Below are positions 17,359 through 26,201 of a stretch of 64,000 bases of DNA, piece by piece. The stretch is from positions 228,457 to 292,456 of the forward strand of contig NZ_PVYW01000009.1 of NCBI RefSeq assembly GCF_003001675.1, in the 5' to 3' direction. This DNA is from Cohnella sp. SGD-V74 (lineage in GTDB: Bacteria; Bacillota; Bacilli; Paenibacillales; Paenibacillaceae). Under the pieces are notes generated by a model. It was not told the DNA's origin and ran no database searches. It saw only the letters and a list, made by a program, of their open reading frames with translations. Each line of letters begins with the position of its first letter. Position 1 is the first letter of the stretch. A program made the position numbers and the translations under genes.

Positions 17359-18110
17359 CCAACTCTATTTCTTCTATTATTAAGAGTCATTCGGCATTGG
17401 TCGCTTTCTGGGACTTCCAAGAGCCTTCCGGGGAGAGCAAAGTCTCTCACAGTCCGGGACCGCATCGCTACGAGCTGCTGGAGATGTCCGGTCCGGTCGA
17501 ACGGGCGGAGGACGGCGTATTCGGCCCGTACAGCGCCAATCTGCGCGAAGGGGATTGGCTCAGGGTTCCGCGCCAACAAGCGCAAGGCTTGAACATCGCC
17601 GGCCGCGACGCCGAGGTCACCGTAGCGGCATGGGTGAAGCGGCGCAGGACGGCGCAGAGCCATTGCGAGTTTATCGCCGGAATATGGAACGAGACGGATG
17701 AGAAGCGGCAGTACGGACTGTTTCTGAACTTGGCGATCTGGAACAGCGGAGACCAGGTGTGCGGCCACGTCTCGTCGATCGGGGGACCGACGCCCGGGTA
17801 CTTGTACTGCATGGACGCCTCCATCGGCCAGACGCCGGTGCCGCTCGATCTCTGGCAGTTCGTCGCTTTCACCTACGACGGAAAATACGCCCGCTCCTAT
17901 CTGAACGGCAAGCTGGACGAGAGAGAGCGGTTTAATCCTTATTTGTACGAAGGCGGCCTGTTCGACGGAGGCCCGACCGGGGCCGACTTCACCGTGGGCG
18001 CCGTGGACCGTTCGGGCGAGATCGGCAACTTCTTCGCCGGACAGCTCGGCGGTCTGGCTGTATTCAATCGGGCTCTTGGCGAGCGGGAGATTGAGCAGCT
18101 TCACGGGTGA
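17355..18110 (+). CDS. LamG/concanavalin-like domain protein
   Basis: This 251-residue protein consists almost entirely of one concanavalin A-like (LamGL) jelly-roll domain: LVAFWDFQEPSGE at the start, EVTVAAWVKRRR, LDLWQFVAFTYDGKYARSYLNGKLDE and NFFAGQLGGLAVFNRALGEREI at the end, all family signatures. There is no signal peptide, which is unusual because such domains normally occur in exported proteins; a cytosolic sugar-binding or ring-opening role is possible. The ATG overlaps the previous stop (ATGA), so it is translationally coupled as the last gene of the operon. A long hairpin follows. Function beyond carbohydrate binding is not assignable. Confidence 0.82.
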   Translation: MTNSISSIIKSHSALVAFWDFQEPSGESKVSHSPGPHRYELLEMSGPVERAEDGVFGPYSANLREGDWLRVPRQQAQGLNIAGRDAEVTVAAWVKRRRTAQSHCEFIAGIWNETDEKRQYGLFLNLAIWNSGDQVCGHVSSIGGPTPGYLYCMDASIGQTPVPLDLWQFVAFTYDGKYARSYLNGKLDERERFNPYLYEGGLFDGGPTGADFTVGAVDRSGEIGNFFAGQLGGLAVFNRALGEREIEQLHG

Positions 18111-18132
18111 ACGAGAGGGTGCGCCCGAGATA

Positions 18133-18177
18133 GAAAAAAAGAGAGTGCATGAATCCCGTTCGGGATCCATGCACTCC
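18133..18177 (-). terminator. Strong convergent terminator
   Basis: On the minus strand GAGTGCATG-G-ATCCC pairs with GGGAT-T-CATGCACTC around a GAAC loop and is followed by TCTTTTTTTC. It is a strong terminator for the ridA transcript. The same hairpin can stop read-through from the plus-strand operon, but without a U tract. Confidence 0.85.
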
Positions 18178-18194
18178 GTGCTATCCTTCCATAA

Positions 18195-18575
18195 TTACTC
18201 AGTGCTCTTGCGAAGCTGGGCAACGACGTCGATCTCTACGAGCAAGTCGAAGTTGAGATCGCAATAGACGAGCGTTCGTGCCGGATAAGGCCGAGGGAAG
18301 AGACGGGCGTATATGCGATTAAACAATTCGTAGTCGGCGCGATTTTTCAAATAAATGTTCACTTTCACGACGTCCTCCAGCGTTAATCCGGATTGAGCCA
18401 GTATTTTCGAAATGTTCCGTATTGTCATCAGCGTCTGGCCTTCCAGATCGTCCGCAGTCACTTCCCCGGTTACCGGATCGGTCGCTCCCTGTCCTGACAC
18501 GAACAGGAGCGAATCCGTCGGCGTAGCGGGAGAGAAGGGGACTTCATCCATTCCATAATTCAGATTCGTATTCAA
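18195..18575 (-). CDS. ridA: RidA/YjgF/YER057c family enamine/imine deaminase
   Basis: This is a 126-residue trimeric protein that hydrolyses reactive enamine/imine intermediates to keto acids and ammonia. It has the conserved core FVSGQGATDPVTGEV, the catalytic-site arginine Arg100 in PYPARTLVYCDL, and Glu114 in VEIDVVAQL. It starts at TTG 18575, eight bases after GGGGAGGAG. It lies 24 bp downstream of the sugar-binding lipoprotein and is likely co-transcribed with it. The presence of a RidA within a sugar-catabolic locus suggests that the substrate or an intermediate contains nitrogen (for instance an amino sugar), in line with the GH123-like enzyme and the amidohydrolase nearby. That link is inference. 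Confidence 0.93.
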   Translation of the reverse strand: MNTNLNYGMDEVPFSPATPTDSLLFVSGQGATDPVTGEVTADDLEGQTLMTIRNISKILAQSGLTLEDVVKVNIYLKNRADYELFNRIYARLFPRPYPARTLVYCDLNFDLLVEIDVVAQLRKSTE

Positions 18576-18599
18576 CAGACCTGCTCCTCCCCTGCCGCT

Positions 18600-19991
18600 T
18601 TACCAGCCAAGCGCTTTTCTGGTTTCCGCCGCTTTCAGATTATAAGCTTCAACCGCGGGAATCCGGCTGCTGAAGTCACCGCCTTTGGTAATCATGCTGG
18701 CGATCGGACCGTTGACGGTGTCGACCAGCGTGACGAGATCGGCAATGCTCGCGTCGGGCGAGTAACAGCAGATTTCCGAGCTGCGGCGTACGGCGTCGAC
18801 GTTTTTGCCCTGCCATACCGGCGCCTGCGCATAATAGTTGTGCAATTCCTGATCTTGCACCCAGGAGCCGCTTCCGTTTTCGATCATCGTTTTTTGCGCT
18901 TCGTTGCTGAAGAGGAAGCTCAGATACAAGAAAGCTTCTTCCTTATGCTTGGAGGCTTTCGGAATGGAGATCAGCCCGGTCTGGTGAATGGTAGCCTGCT
19001 TGGCTTTGCCCACCGGCATCGGCAGCACATCCCATTCGAAGTCCGCTTTCTTGAGCGTCTCCAAGTACCAGTCGGCGCCAAGCGTGAACAGGGAGTTGCC
19101 TTGCAGGAACACTTCCACGGGATCGCCCTGCATGCCGAGTTTCTCTCTCTCGATATCGCTCGGCCGTACGTGCCACTTCGTCGTCAGCTCCTGGGACCAT
19201 TTCAAATCTTCCAACACGGCGGGCGTATTCGCGAGACTCGCGCTTCTGTCTTCATTCATATACCGATAGTTCGGCGCGCTGCCGTTGGCCATCGTCAGGA
19301 TGTTCGTGAACTCGTCGATCATGCCGCTTATGCCCCAGTCGTTGGCGGCCGGATCCGTCGCCTGCTTCGCCATCTCCAGGAAGTCGTCGTACGTCCAGTC
19401 GAGGCCGGGCATTTCCAAGCCGTACTTATGAAGCATCTCCTTGTTCACGATGACCCACATCGGAATGTCGGCATAAGGCAGCACCCATTGCTTGCCGCCG
19501 GTCTTGAACGCATCCATGAAGCCGTCCTGCATGACCGCTGCTTGAATCCGGGGGTCCTTCTCGATGTACGGAGTCAGCTCTTCCAGCAGGTCGCCCGACA
19601 GCCATTGGGATAAGCCCGCGTCCAGGAAGACGAGATCCGCCTTCTCCCCGGCGATGACGTTGTTGACGACCGCCTTGTCGATGTTCGTATTCGATTCGAT
19701 CGTAATCCAGGGATACATTTCGTGGAACTTGTCAAACAACGCTTGGTTCGGACCGATGAACCAGGCCAGCACCGTTAACGTGACGGGCTCGCGCTCGGCA
19801 TCCGGCGTTTCGCTCGGTGACTCGGAGGCGCTTGCCTCAGGCGAGCTGGATGCCGGTGGACTTGAAGCGGATGGAGAGGCGTTGCCTCCTGATCCTCCGC
19901 CCGAGCAAGCGCCCAACAGCGGCAGCAAGGCGATAATTGCGATCAAGCTTGCCAAGCGGTAATGCCGGATGAACCTTTTCCCCAATTTCAT
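18600..19991 (-). CDS. Sugar ABC transporter substrate-binding lipoprotein
   Basis: This is a family 1 extracellular solute-binding protein of 463 aa. It has a lipoprotein signal with LLGAC (Cys29), a Ser/Pro/Ala/Glu-rich linker to about residue 75, and a mature domain TLTVLAWFIGPNQALFDKF followed by DLVFLDAGLSQWL, KQWVLPYADIPMWVIVNKEMLHKYGL and the C-terminal clamp. ATG 19991 is chosen because it starts the signal peptide and follows GGGGAG; an ATG at 20051 would add a leader without a ribosome site. It is transcribed divergently from the ATPase-led operon starting at 20231. It carries no permeases of its own and probably feeds one of the two permease pairs there. The ligand is a carbohydrate by family. 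Confidence 0.92.
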   Translation of the reverse strand: MKLGKRFIRHYRLASLIAIIALLPLLGACSGGGSGGNASPSASSPPASSSPEASASESPSETPDAEREPVTLTVLAWFIGPNQALFDKFHEMYPWITIESNTNIDKAVVNNVIAGEKADLVFLDAGLSQWLSGDLLEELTPYIEKDPRIQAAVMQDGFMDAFKTGGKQWVLPYADIPMWVIVNKEMLHKYGLEMPGLDWTYDDFLEMAKQATDPAANDWGISGMIDEFTNILTMANGSAPNYRYMNEDRSASLANTPAVLEDLKWSQELTTKWHVRPSDIEREKLGMQGDPVEVFLQGNSLFTLGADWYLETLKKADFEWDVLPMPVGKAKQATIHQTGLISIPKASKHKEEAFLYLSFLFSNEAQKTMIENGSGSWVQDQELHNYYAQAPVWQGKNVDAVRRSSEICCYSPDASIADLVTLVDTVNGPIASMITKGGDFSSRIPAVEAYNLKAAETRKALGW

Positions 19992-20081
19992 GAGCAGACA
20001 CTCCCCGAATAGGATAGTAATGAACCCCCGTGCGCCGATCAACGAATACATTTTTAGTTATGAAAGGGTTATCATGCTTAA

Positions 20082-20109
20082 ATTGTATCACGGAACATTT
20101 TCATGTCAA
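20082..20109 (-). promoter_or_regulatory. Promoter of the binding-protein/ridA transcript
   Basis: On the minus strand TTGACA (complement of 20104-20109) and TACAAT (complement of 20082-20087) are 16 bp apart, and TG precedes the -10 at the extended position (TGATACAAT). The -35 box sits inside TTCATGTCAAGGAA (20100-20113), a one-mismatch copy of the proposed TTCAT-N4-ATGAA operator. Confidence 0.7.
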
Positions 20110-20151
20110 GGAATAAAATTCACATACAAAATAAAAACGCGGAGATATCTG

Positions 20152-20180
20152 TTTACGATCGTTATTTTATTTGATATCAT
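20152..20180 (+). promoter_or_regulatory. Promoter of the eight-gene ABC operon
   Basis: TTTACG at 20152-20157 and TATCAT at 20175-20180 are 17 bp apart. The predicted start is near 20187, directly before the cre-like palindrome. Confidence 0.55.
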
Positions 20181-20192
20181 TATTTCACGTAC

Positions 20193-20207
20193 TTGAAACG
20201 TTTTCAA
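20193..20207. promoter_or_regulatory. cre-like/LacI-type palindrome
   Basis: TTGAAACGTTTTCAA is a LacI-type operator with a CG centre. It is one base shorter than the CcpA consensus TGWAANCGNTNWCA but otherwise symmetric. Placed just downstream of the predicted transcription start, it would repress by roadblock. It may be bound by CcpA or by another LacI-family protein. Confidence 0.5.
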
Positions 20208-20230
20208 CATAAATCGTGGGGGTAAGGGCG

Positions 20231-21364
20231 ATGGGGAACGTGACGTTTAACCACGTGTACAAATATTACAAAGGAGAGCCGGACCCGGCGGTCAGAGACT
20301 TTCACCTGGAGGTCGAAGACGGGGAGTTTCTGGTCATGGTAGGCCCGTCCGGATGCGGCAAGTCGACGACGCTGCGCATGCTGGCGGGCCTGGAGGAGGT
20401 GTCCGAGGGCGATATCTGCATAGACGGGAAGCTGATGAATTTCGTCTCCCCGAAAAATCGCGACATCGCCATGGTGTTCCAGAATTACGCGCTGTATCCG
20501 AATTTGACCGTATTCGAGAACATGGCGCTCGGGCTTCAGCTGCACAAGGTGGCCAAGAGCGAGATCGAGCTTCGCGTCAACCGGACGGCCAAGATGCTGG
20601 AAATCTCGCACTTCCTGACGAAGAAGCCCAGCCAGCTGTCCGGGGGACAGAAGCAGCGCGTCGCGCTGGGAAGGGCGCTCGTTCGCGAGCCGCAAGTGTT
20701 CCTGATGGACGAACCGCTGTCCAATCTGGACGCCAAGCTGCGTACGCAGACGCGGATGGAGATCAGCAAGCTGCATAAAGAACTGCGGACGACGATGGTC
20801 TACGTCACGCACGATCAGACGGAAGCGATGACGATGGGCACGCGCATCGTCGTCATGAAGGACGGCCGGATTCAGCAGGTGGCTCCGCCGCAGCAGCTGT
20901 ACGACGAGCCCAGCAATCTGTTCGTGGCCGGATTTATCGGGACGCCGCAGATGAACTTCGTCTCCGGCTCGATCGTCTCGATCGACGACCGCTTCTTCTT
21001 CCGCGGCAGAAGGTTGGATTTGAGCATACCGGAATCTTACTATCCTTATCTTCGTTCGGCGGAAAGCAATCTGCGCTCGGTCGTGCTGGGCATTCGCCCG
21101 GAATACGTGCTGTGCGAAGCCGAGGCGGTCCAGCGATATGCGGAGTGGAGTGTAAGCGCCTCCGTATATATGAGAGAGCCGCTTGGCTCGAACACCTACT
21201 TATATGCGCGAATGGGCGAGGAGAGCCTGACCGCCCGCGCGGAAGCCCATACGCCGATCGAGCCGGGCGATTCGGCGAATTTCGTCATTCGGATGGATAA
21301 AGCCCATTTCTTCGATCGCGACAGCGGCTTGTCCCTGACGTCGCGGGGAGGAGGACATCCGTGA
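20231..21364 (+). CDS. Carbohydrate ABC transporter ATP-binding protein (MsmX/UgpC type)
   Basis: This is the ATPase that powers carbohydrate importers of the CUT1 class. It has Walker A GPSGCGKST (38-46), Q-loop MVFQNYALYPNLTV, signature LSGGQKQRVALGRALVREP, Walker B VFLMDEPLSNLDAKLR and switch His in VYVTHDQTEAMTMG. The C-terminal ~130 residues form the TOBE/MOP regulatory domain (LGIRPEYVL and later). ATG 20231 is chosen, as the GTG at 20216 lies at the ribosome site itself. It is the first of eight overlapping genes. Because only one ATPase accompanies two permease pairs and at least three binding proteins nearby, it probably serves all of them. Expression is likely under catabolite control through the cre-like site upstream. 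Confidence 0.95.
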   Translation: MGNVTFNHVYKYYKGEPDPAVRDFHLEVEDGEFLVMVGPSGCGKSTTLRMLAGLEEVSEGDICIDGKLMNFVSPKNRDIAMVFQNYALYPNLTVFENMALGLQLHKVAKSEIELRVNRTAKMLEISHFLTKKPSQLSGGQKQRVALGRALVREPQVFLMDEPLSNLDAKLRTQTRMEISKLHKELRTTMVYVTHDQTEAMTMGTRIVVMKDGRIQQVAPPQQLYDEPSNLFVAGFIGTPQMNFVSGSIVSIDDRFFFRGRRLDLSIPESYYPYLRSAESNLRSVVLGIRPEYVLCEAEAVQRYAEWSVSASVYMREPLGSNTYLYARMGEESLTARAEAHTPIEPGDSANFVIRMDKAHFFDRDSGLSLTSRGGGHP

Positions 21365-24339
21365 GGCGGAAAACAACGCGGACCCTTGTTTTCGTTGGCG
21401 GCATCGTTCTGCTGGGAGCCGCGTTCTCGCTGCTATGGCGATCCGGTTCAGGGGAGACGGAGGCCTATCCCGTCTTCGGCGCGGAGAAGGTGCTGTCCGG
21501 CATCGGAGCTTCGGAAGGCGCTCCCGCGCCTTATATTCAATGGATTGCAAGCGCGGAGTATGAAGCGCTGAAGCCCGCCGAGGGCGCCGAAGCGATCGTC
21601 ATGGCGACGGATTACGTCTCGGCGGCCCCCGAGGCGCAGCTGGATCGCCGCAGCGATCAGGCGAAGGGAGCGGACGTGCTCGATTGGAGCAATTCGCGCG
21701 GCTGGGTCGAATGGCGGGTCGAGGTGCCTCGCGACGGCATTTACGAGCTTGAACTGATCTACGCGCCGCTTAAAGCGGGATTCTCGTCCGTCGTGCGGGG
21801 GATCCAGATCGACGGGGCGTATCCGTTCGCCGAGGCGGAGAGGGTGAGCTTCGATCGGCTCTGGAGGGACAGCGTCTATCCGTACGAGCGCAACGCGATC
21901 GGCAATGAAATTCGGCCGGTACAGGACGAATTGGCGGATTGGCGGGCCGAGAAGGCGGCGAATTACGTGGTCAGCTCCGAGCCGCTCCGATGGACGCTGA
22001 CGGCGGGCGCGCATACGCTGCGGCTTGTCGGCGGGCAAGGGCCGCTGTCGCTTCACTCGATCAGGCTGGTTGCGCCGCGGCAGGCGCCCGCTTACGAGGA
22101 TTACTTGAAGGGCCGCCCCTCGGGAACGAACGGCGGGGAGCCTTGGCACGGCATCGTCGAGGCGGAGCGCTACGCGTTCAAGTCGTCCGTCACCATTCAG
22201 CTTCAGAGCAAGTCCGAGCCCTACATTTCTCCCGATCCGAAAGGGAAAATCGTCTACAACGCGATCGGAGGCACGAGCTGGACCAAGCCCGGCGAACGGG
22301 TCGGCTGGGAGATCGCGGTGCCGAAGTCGGGCTATTACGCGATCGACGCGAAATATTATCAAGGCTTTAACGGCAAATCGAGCGCGTACCGGACGGTGCT
22401 GATCGACGGCGAGGTTCCGTTCCGGGAAATGCAGAGCTACCGGTTCGCGCCGAACAAAGCGTTCGAGATCGCTCCCATCGCCGCCGAGGACGGCAAGCCC
22501 TATCTCTTCTATTTAGAAGAGGGCAAGCATCTGATCGAGATGGTGGTCGATACTTCGGCCGTTCGTCCGGTAACCGAATCGCTGCTCGACATCGGAGACC
22601 GGCTGCTCCGGATGGAGCGGGACGTTCGCGCGATTACCGGCAACTACGGCTACGGCAGCGATCAGAACGTCGATACGGCCCGCACTTGGGATCTGCGCAA
22701 ATTCGACCCCGGGCTGGAGGCGGAGCTGCAGGCGCTGATCGATCGACTCCTGCATATTTGCGAGTATTTGAACGGACTTAACCAGGCGAACACCGACTCG
22801 GTCACGGCGCTTCTCGTCAACGCGGATCGGCTGCAGAAGCTGCTCGACCGGTTTAACGACATTCCGAATCGCGTTACGGAATTCGGGACGGTGCGCACGA
22901 GCCTGAATACGTGGATTCAGACGATCGAATCGCAGGCGATGGAGCTGGACTATCTGATCGTCCGCACGCCCGACGCCGATCCCGGCTTGAAGGTGCCCGG
23001 TTCCTGGAGCAAGGTGCGCTATTCGACGGCCGATTTCTTCCGTTCGTTCTTCCAGGAATACGACACGAACGTCAGGGATGACGACGATACGCTTACCGTA
23101 TGGGTGCAGCGGGGCAAAGATTACGTGGATCTGCTGGACTTGATGGTGCAGCAGGACTTCACTCCGAAGACGGGCATCCGGGTGAACATCAACCTGATGC
23201 CGAATACGAACGTGCTGCTGCTGGGCAACGTCGCCGGCGATCAGCCCGACGTAGCGCTGGGCGTTCCGCTGGAAACCCCGGTCGACTTCGCCATGCGCGG
23301 AGCGGCCGAGGACTTGAGCGGCTATCCCGGCTTCGAGGAAGTGTTCGGGCGGTTTAATCCGGGACTGATGCGTTCCTACCAATATAACGGAAGCTTCTAC
23401 GGTCTGCCCGAGACGCAGAACTACTATATGATGTTTTACCGCACCGACATTTTCGAGGACCTGGGCCTGGAGCCGCCGGATACGTGGGACGACGTCGCGC
23501 GCATCCTCCCCACGCTTCAGGAGAACGGGCTGACGTTCAACTTGCCGAAGAAAAACTTCCATATCCCGTTCTATCAGCACGGAGCGGAGTTTTACGAGGA
23601 GGACGGCTTGCGGCCGGATCTGACTTCGGAAGAGGGAGTGGCCGCCTTCAAGCAGTGGACCGACTGGTACCGCAAGTATAATCTGCCGAAGGATATTCCG
23701 GTCTTCATCCACCACTTCCGCAACGGCGACATTCCGATCGGCGTGGCCGACTTCGATATGTACGTGCAATTGGTCGTCGGGGCGCCGGAGATCGAAGGCA
23801 AGTGGAAAATGATTCCTCTCCCCGGCGTCAAGCAGCCGGACGGCACGGTGGCCAGATGGTCGCATAACGAGTCGATGGTGCGGATCCAGGAGCCGTCGTC
23901 GCTGCTGATGCTGAATAAGAGCGAACGCAAGGACGAAGCGTGGCGGTTCATCGATTGGTGGACGTCGGACGAAGTGCAGAGCCGGTTCAGCAACGATATC
24001 GAATCGTTCGCGGGCATCGCCTACCGCTGGAATACGGCCAACCTGGCAGCGATGCAGACGATTCCTTGGCCGGAGGAGGATCTGGCCGCTCTGAACGAGC
24101 AGGACAGATGGGTCAAAAATATGCCTTACGTTCCGGGTTACTACTATCTGGCGAGAGAGATCGAATTCGCCTGGAACAATACGGTCGTCGGCGGCATGCC
24201 CGCCAGGGAAGCGCTCGAGAAATCCGAGATGTCGCTGGCCCGGGAGATGATGCGCAAGCAGGAGGAGCTCGGCGCCTCGTCGATGGATCGCCTGGCTGTT
24301 CCGCCTTATGACAAACCCTACGAGAGGAGAACGCCGTGA
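21361..24339 (+). CDS. Giant membrane-anchored sugar-binding protein with carbohydrate-binding modules
   Basis: This is a 992-residue protein with an N-terminal membrane anchor (about residues 8-26; no lipobox Cys). Two related beta-rich modules follow (about 60-240 and 255-410). Each has a gly-rich WSNSRGWVEWRVEVPRDGIYEL or WTKPGERVGWEIAVPKSGYYAI segment, as in CBM6/35-like glycan-binding domains. A helical linker (about 410-560) leads to a complete family 1 solute-binding domain (about 575-960: TLTVWVQRGKDYVDLLDLM, GLPETQNYYMMFYRTDIFEDLGLE). Ordinary binding proteins are 400-550 aa, so this is about twice the usual size. GTG 21361 overlaps the ATPase stop by four bases; its own end overlaps the next permease. 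It presumably captures a polymer or long oligosaccharide and hands it to the adjacent permeases. Confidence 0.88.
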   Translation: MRRKTTRTLVFVGGIVLLGAAFSLLWRSGSGETEAYPVFGAEKVLSGIGASEGAPAPYIQWIASAEYEALKPAEGAEAIVMATDYVSAAPEAQLDRRSDQAKGADVLDWSNSRGWVEWRVEVPRDGIYELELIYAPLKAGFSSVVRGIQIDGAYPFAEAERVSFDRLWRDSVYPYERNAIGNEIRPVQDELADWRAEKAANYVVSSEPLRWTLTAGAHTLRLVGGQGPLSLHSIRLVAPRQAPAYEDYLKGRPSGTNGGEPWHGIVEAERYAFKSSVTIQLQSKSEPYISPDPKGKIVYNAIGGTSWTKPGERVGWEIAVPKSGYYAIDAKYYQGFNGKSSAYRTVLIDGEVPFREMQSYRFAPNKAFEIAPIAAEDGKPYLFYLEEGKHLIEMVVDTSAVRPVTESLLDIGDRLLRMERDVRAITGNYGYGSDQNVDTARTWDLRKFDPGLEAELQALIDRLLHICEYLNGLNQANTDSVTALLVNADRLQKLLDRFNDIPNRVTEFGTVRTSLNTWIQTIESQAMELDYLIVRTPDADPGLKVPGSWSKVRYSTADFFRSFFQEYDTNVRDDDDTLTVWVQRGKDYVDLLDLMVQQDFTPKTGIRVNINLMPNTNVLLLGNVAGDQPDVALGVPLETPVDFAMRGAAEDLSGYPGFEEVFGRFNPGLMRSYQYNGSFYGLPETQNYYMMFYRTDIFEDLGLEPPDTWDDVARILPTLQENGLTFNLPKKNFHIPFYQHGAEFYEEDGLRPDLTSEEGVAAFKQWTDWYRKYNLPKDIPVFIHHFRNGDIPIGVADFDMYVQLVVGAPEIEGKWKMIPLPGVKQPDGTVARWSHNESMVRIQEPSSLLMLNKSERKDEAWRFIDWWTSDEVQSRFSNDIESFAGIAYRWNTANLAAMQTIPWPEEDLAALNEQDRWVKNMPYVPGYYYLAREIEFAWNNTVVGGMPAREALEKSEMSLAREMMRKQEELGASSMDRLAVPPYDKPYERRTP

Positions 24340-25316
24340 AAACCGTGACCCGCATTGAAGCTGCCGCCCGCAAGCCGTCCGCGCCAAGCGGCTATCGGGC
24401 CCGTATCGTCCGGTTCCTGCGCGAATGCTGGGCGGATCGACTCTCGTATCTGTTTTTGGCGCCGTTCCTGCTCAGCTTCATCTGTTTCATTATCGTGCCG
24501 GTCGCGCTGGCGATGCTGCTCAGTCTGACCTCGTTCAACGGCTTTGAATTTCCACGTTTTATCGGGGTCAGCAACTTCATTTATATGTTCACGCAGGACG
24601 TCGTATTCATGAAGCATACGATTCCGAATACGCTCAAGTTCGCCATTATCGTCGGTCCCGGCGGCTACATTTTGTCTTTCGTGCTCGCCTGGCTGATTCA
24701 TCAGCTGCCGCGAAGCATTCGCGATTATTTCTCCCTGGCCGTGTACGCGCCGTCCATCATGGCGACTTCCGTGGCGCTGACGATGGTGTGGACCGCGGCG
24801 TTCAGCGGCGACAGCGTCGGCTATTTGAACAATATTTTGCTGAGCCTCGGGCTGATCGAGTCCCCGCAGCTGTGGCTTCAAGATCCGAAGTATTTGATGA
24901 CGTTCATGATCATCGTCACGCTGTGGACGAACATGGGCGTCGGCTTCCTGGCGATGCTCGGCGGCCTGCAGACGGTCAACACCGAGCTGTACGAAGCGGG
25001 CCGGATCGACGGCATCAAGAACAGCCTGCAGGAAGTGTACTACATCACGATTCCGAGCATGAAGCCGCAGATGCTGTTCAGCGCGGTGATGGCGATCGTC
25101 AGCGCGATCAAGGCGGGCTCCATCTCCAGCGGGCTGTCGGGCATGGCGATCACGCCGCAATATGCCGGACACGTCATCAACAACCACATTTACGATTATG
25201 CGTTTCTCAGATACGAATGGGGCTACGCGTCGGCGCTGTCGGTCGTGCTGCTCCTGATGAGCTATGCGATCATGCGGCTGAGCTACAAGCTGTTCGGCAC
25301 GAAGGAGGATGAGTAG
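24336..25316 (+). CDS. Carbohydrate ABC permease, MalF/UgpA type (pair 1)
   Basis: This inner-membrane subunit of a CUT1 sugar importer is 326 aa with six predicted helices. An N-terminal cytosolic tail is followed by LSYLFLAPFLLSFICFIIVPVALAMLL. The conserved EAA loop that docks to the ATPase reads ELYEAGRIDGIKNSLQEVYYITIPSM. It starts at GTG 24336, overlapping the preceding stop, with GAGAGGAG upstream. It pairs with the MalG-type subunit that follows without a gap. Substrate specificity comes from the binding proteins and cannot be read from this gene. Confidence 0.95.
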   Translation: MKTVTRIEAAARKPSAPSGYRARIVRFLRECWADRLSYLFLAPFLLSFICFIIVPVALAMLLSLTSFNGFEFPRFIGVSNFIYMFTQDVVFMKHTIPNTLKFAIIVGPGGYILSFVLAWLIHQLPRSIRDYFSLAVYAPSIMATSVALTMVWTAAFSGDSVGYLNNILLSLGLIESPQLWLQDPKYLMTFMIIVTLWTNMGVGFLAMLGGLQTVNTELYEAGRIDGIKNSLQEVYYITIPSMKPQMLFSAVMAIVSAIKAGSISSGLSGMAITPQYAGHVINNHIYDYAFLRYEWGYASALSVVLLLMSYAIMRLSYKLFGTKEDE

Positions 25317-26174
25317 ATGCTGCTGACATTCCGCAGAAAGTTCCGTTTCCCGCGAATGATGCTGTTCGTGTTTCTCGCGGCCGTCGGCATTTTCATGCTG
25401 CTGCCGATCATCTTTCTCGTCAATAACGCCTTCAAGCCTTTGAACGAAATGTTCCTGTTCCCGCCGAGAATTTTCGTGCAGAATCCGACGATGTACAACT
25501 TCGAGCAGATGTTCCTTCACAGCTCGGCGGGCGTCGTGCCGTTCAGCCGCTACCTGTTCAACAGCGCCGTTATCGCGACGATCACGACGCTGGCCGTTAT
25601 CGTCGTCAGCACGATGGCGGGTTACGTCCTGTCCAAGCACCGTTTTCATTTCAAGGCGCTTATTATGGGCACGGTCATGATCGCGCTGATGTTTACGCCG
25701 GAGACGGTGTCGATTCCGCGGTATTTGATCGTGAGCGGTCTGGGACTCAAGGATTCGTATTTGGCGCACGTGCTTCCTTTTCTGGCATCGCCGGTCGCTG
25801 TGTTTCTTATGAAGCAGTTTATCGACCAGATTCCGAATTCGCTGATCGAGGCGGCCAAGCTGGACGGCGCGCCGGACATGTACATTTTCCTGCGGATCAT
25901 CATTCCGCTGACGTCGCCCGCGGTCGCTACGGCAGGCATCATCACGTTCCAGATCGTGTATATGGACGTCGAGGCTTCTTCGCTCTATATGACCAAGGAG
26001 ACGATGAAGACGCTGTCCTATTACGCGGAAGCGATGACGCAGAACATTCCCGGAGTGGCGCAGATCAGCATCGCCGCCGCGATCGGGCTGCTGATGTTCG
26101 TGCCGAACCTGATCATTTTCCTGATCTTCCAGCGAAAAATGATTCAAACGATGCTGCATTCTGGCGTGAAATGA
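25317..26174 (+). CDS. Carbohydrate ABC permease, MalG/UgpE type (pair 1)
   Basis: This is the second permease of pair 1, 285 aa with six hydrophobic helices. It begins with a short basic segment and MMLFVFLAAVGIFMLLPIIFLVNNAFKP. The EAA loop is SLIEAAKLDGAPDMYIFLRIIIPL. Its ATG immediately follows the stop codon of the MalF-type gene, and AAGGAGG lies in the end of that gene, so coupling is strong. It acts with the ATPase encoded upstream and the giant binding protein. The C-terminus QRKMIQTMLHSGVK is typical of this subfamily. Confidence 0.95.
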   Translation: MLLTFRRKFRFPRMMLFVFLAAVGIFMLLPIIFLVNNAFKPLNEMFLFPPRIFVQNPTMYNFEQMFLHSSAGVVPFSRYLFNSAVIATITTLAVIVVSTMAGYVLSKHRFHFKALIMGTVMIALMFTPETVSIPRYLIVSGLGLKDSYLAHVLPFLASPVAVFLMKQFIDQIPNSLIEAAKLDGAPDMYIFLRIIIPLTSPAVATAGIITFQIVYMDVEASSLYMTKETMKTLSYYAEAMTQNIPGVAQISIAAAIGLLMFVPNLIIFLIFQRKMIQTMLHSGVK

Positions 26175-26201
26175 ACAAGGGGACGGAGAGGGGGGATGCA
26201 G

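Noticed and set aside
22513..24387. 624-residue minus-strand frame inside the giant binding protein gene
   Set aside because: The opposite strand has clear solute-binding domain motifs and coupled overlaps with its neighbours. The antisense frame has no recognisable motif.
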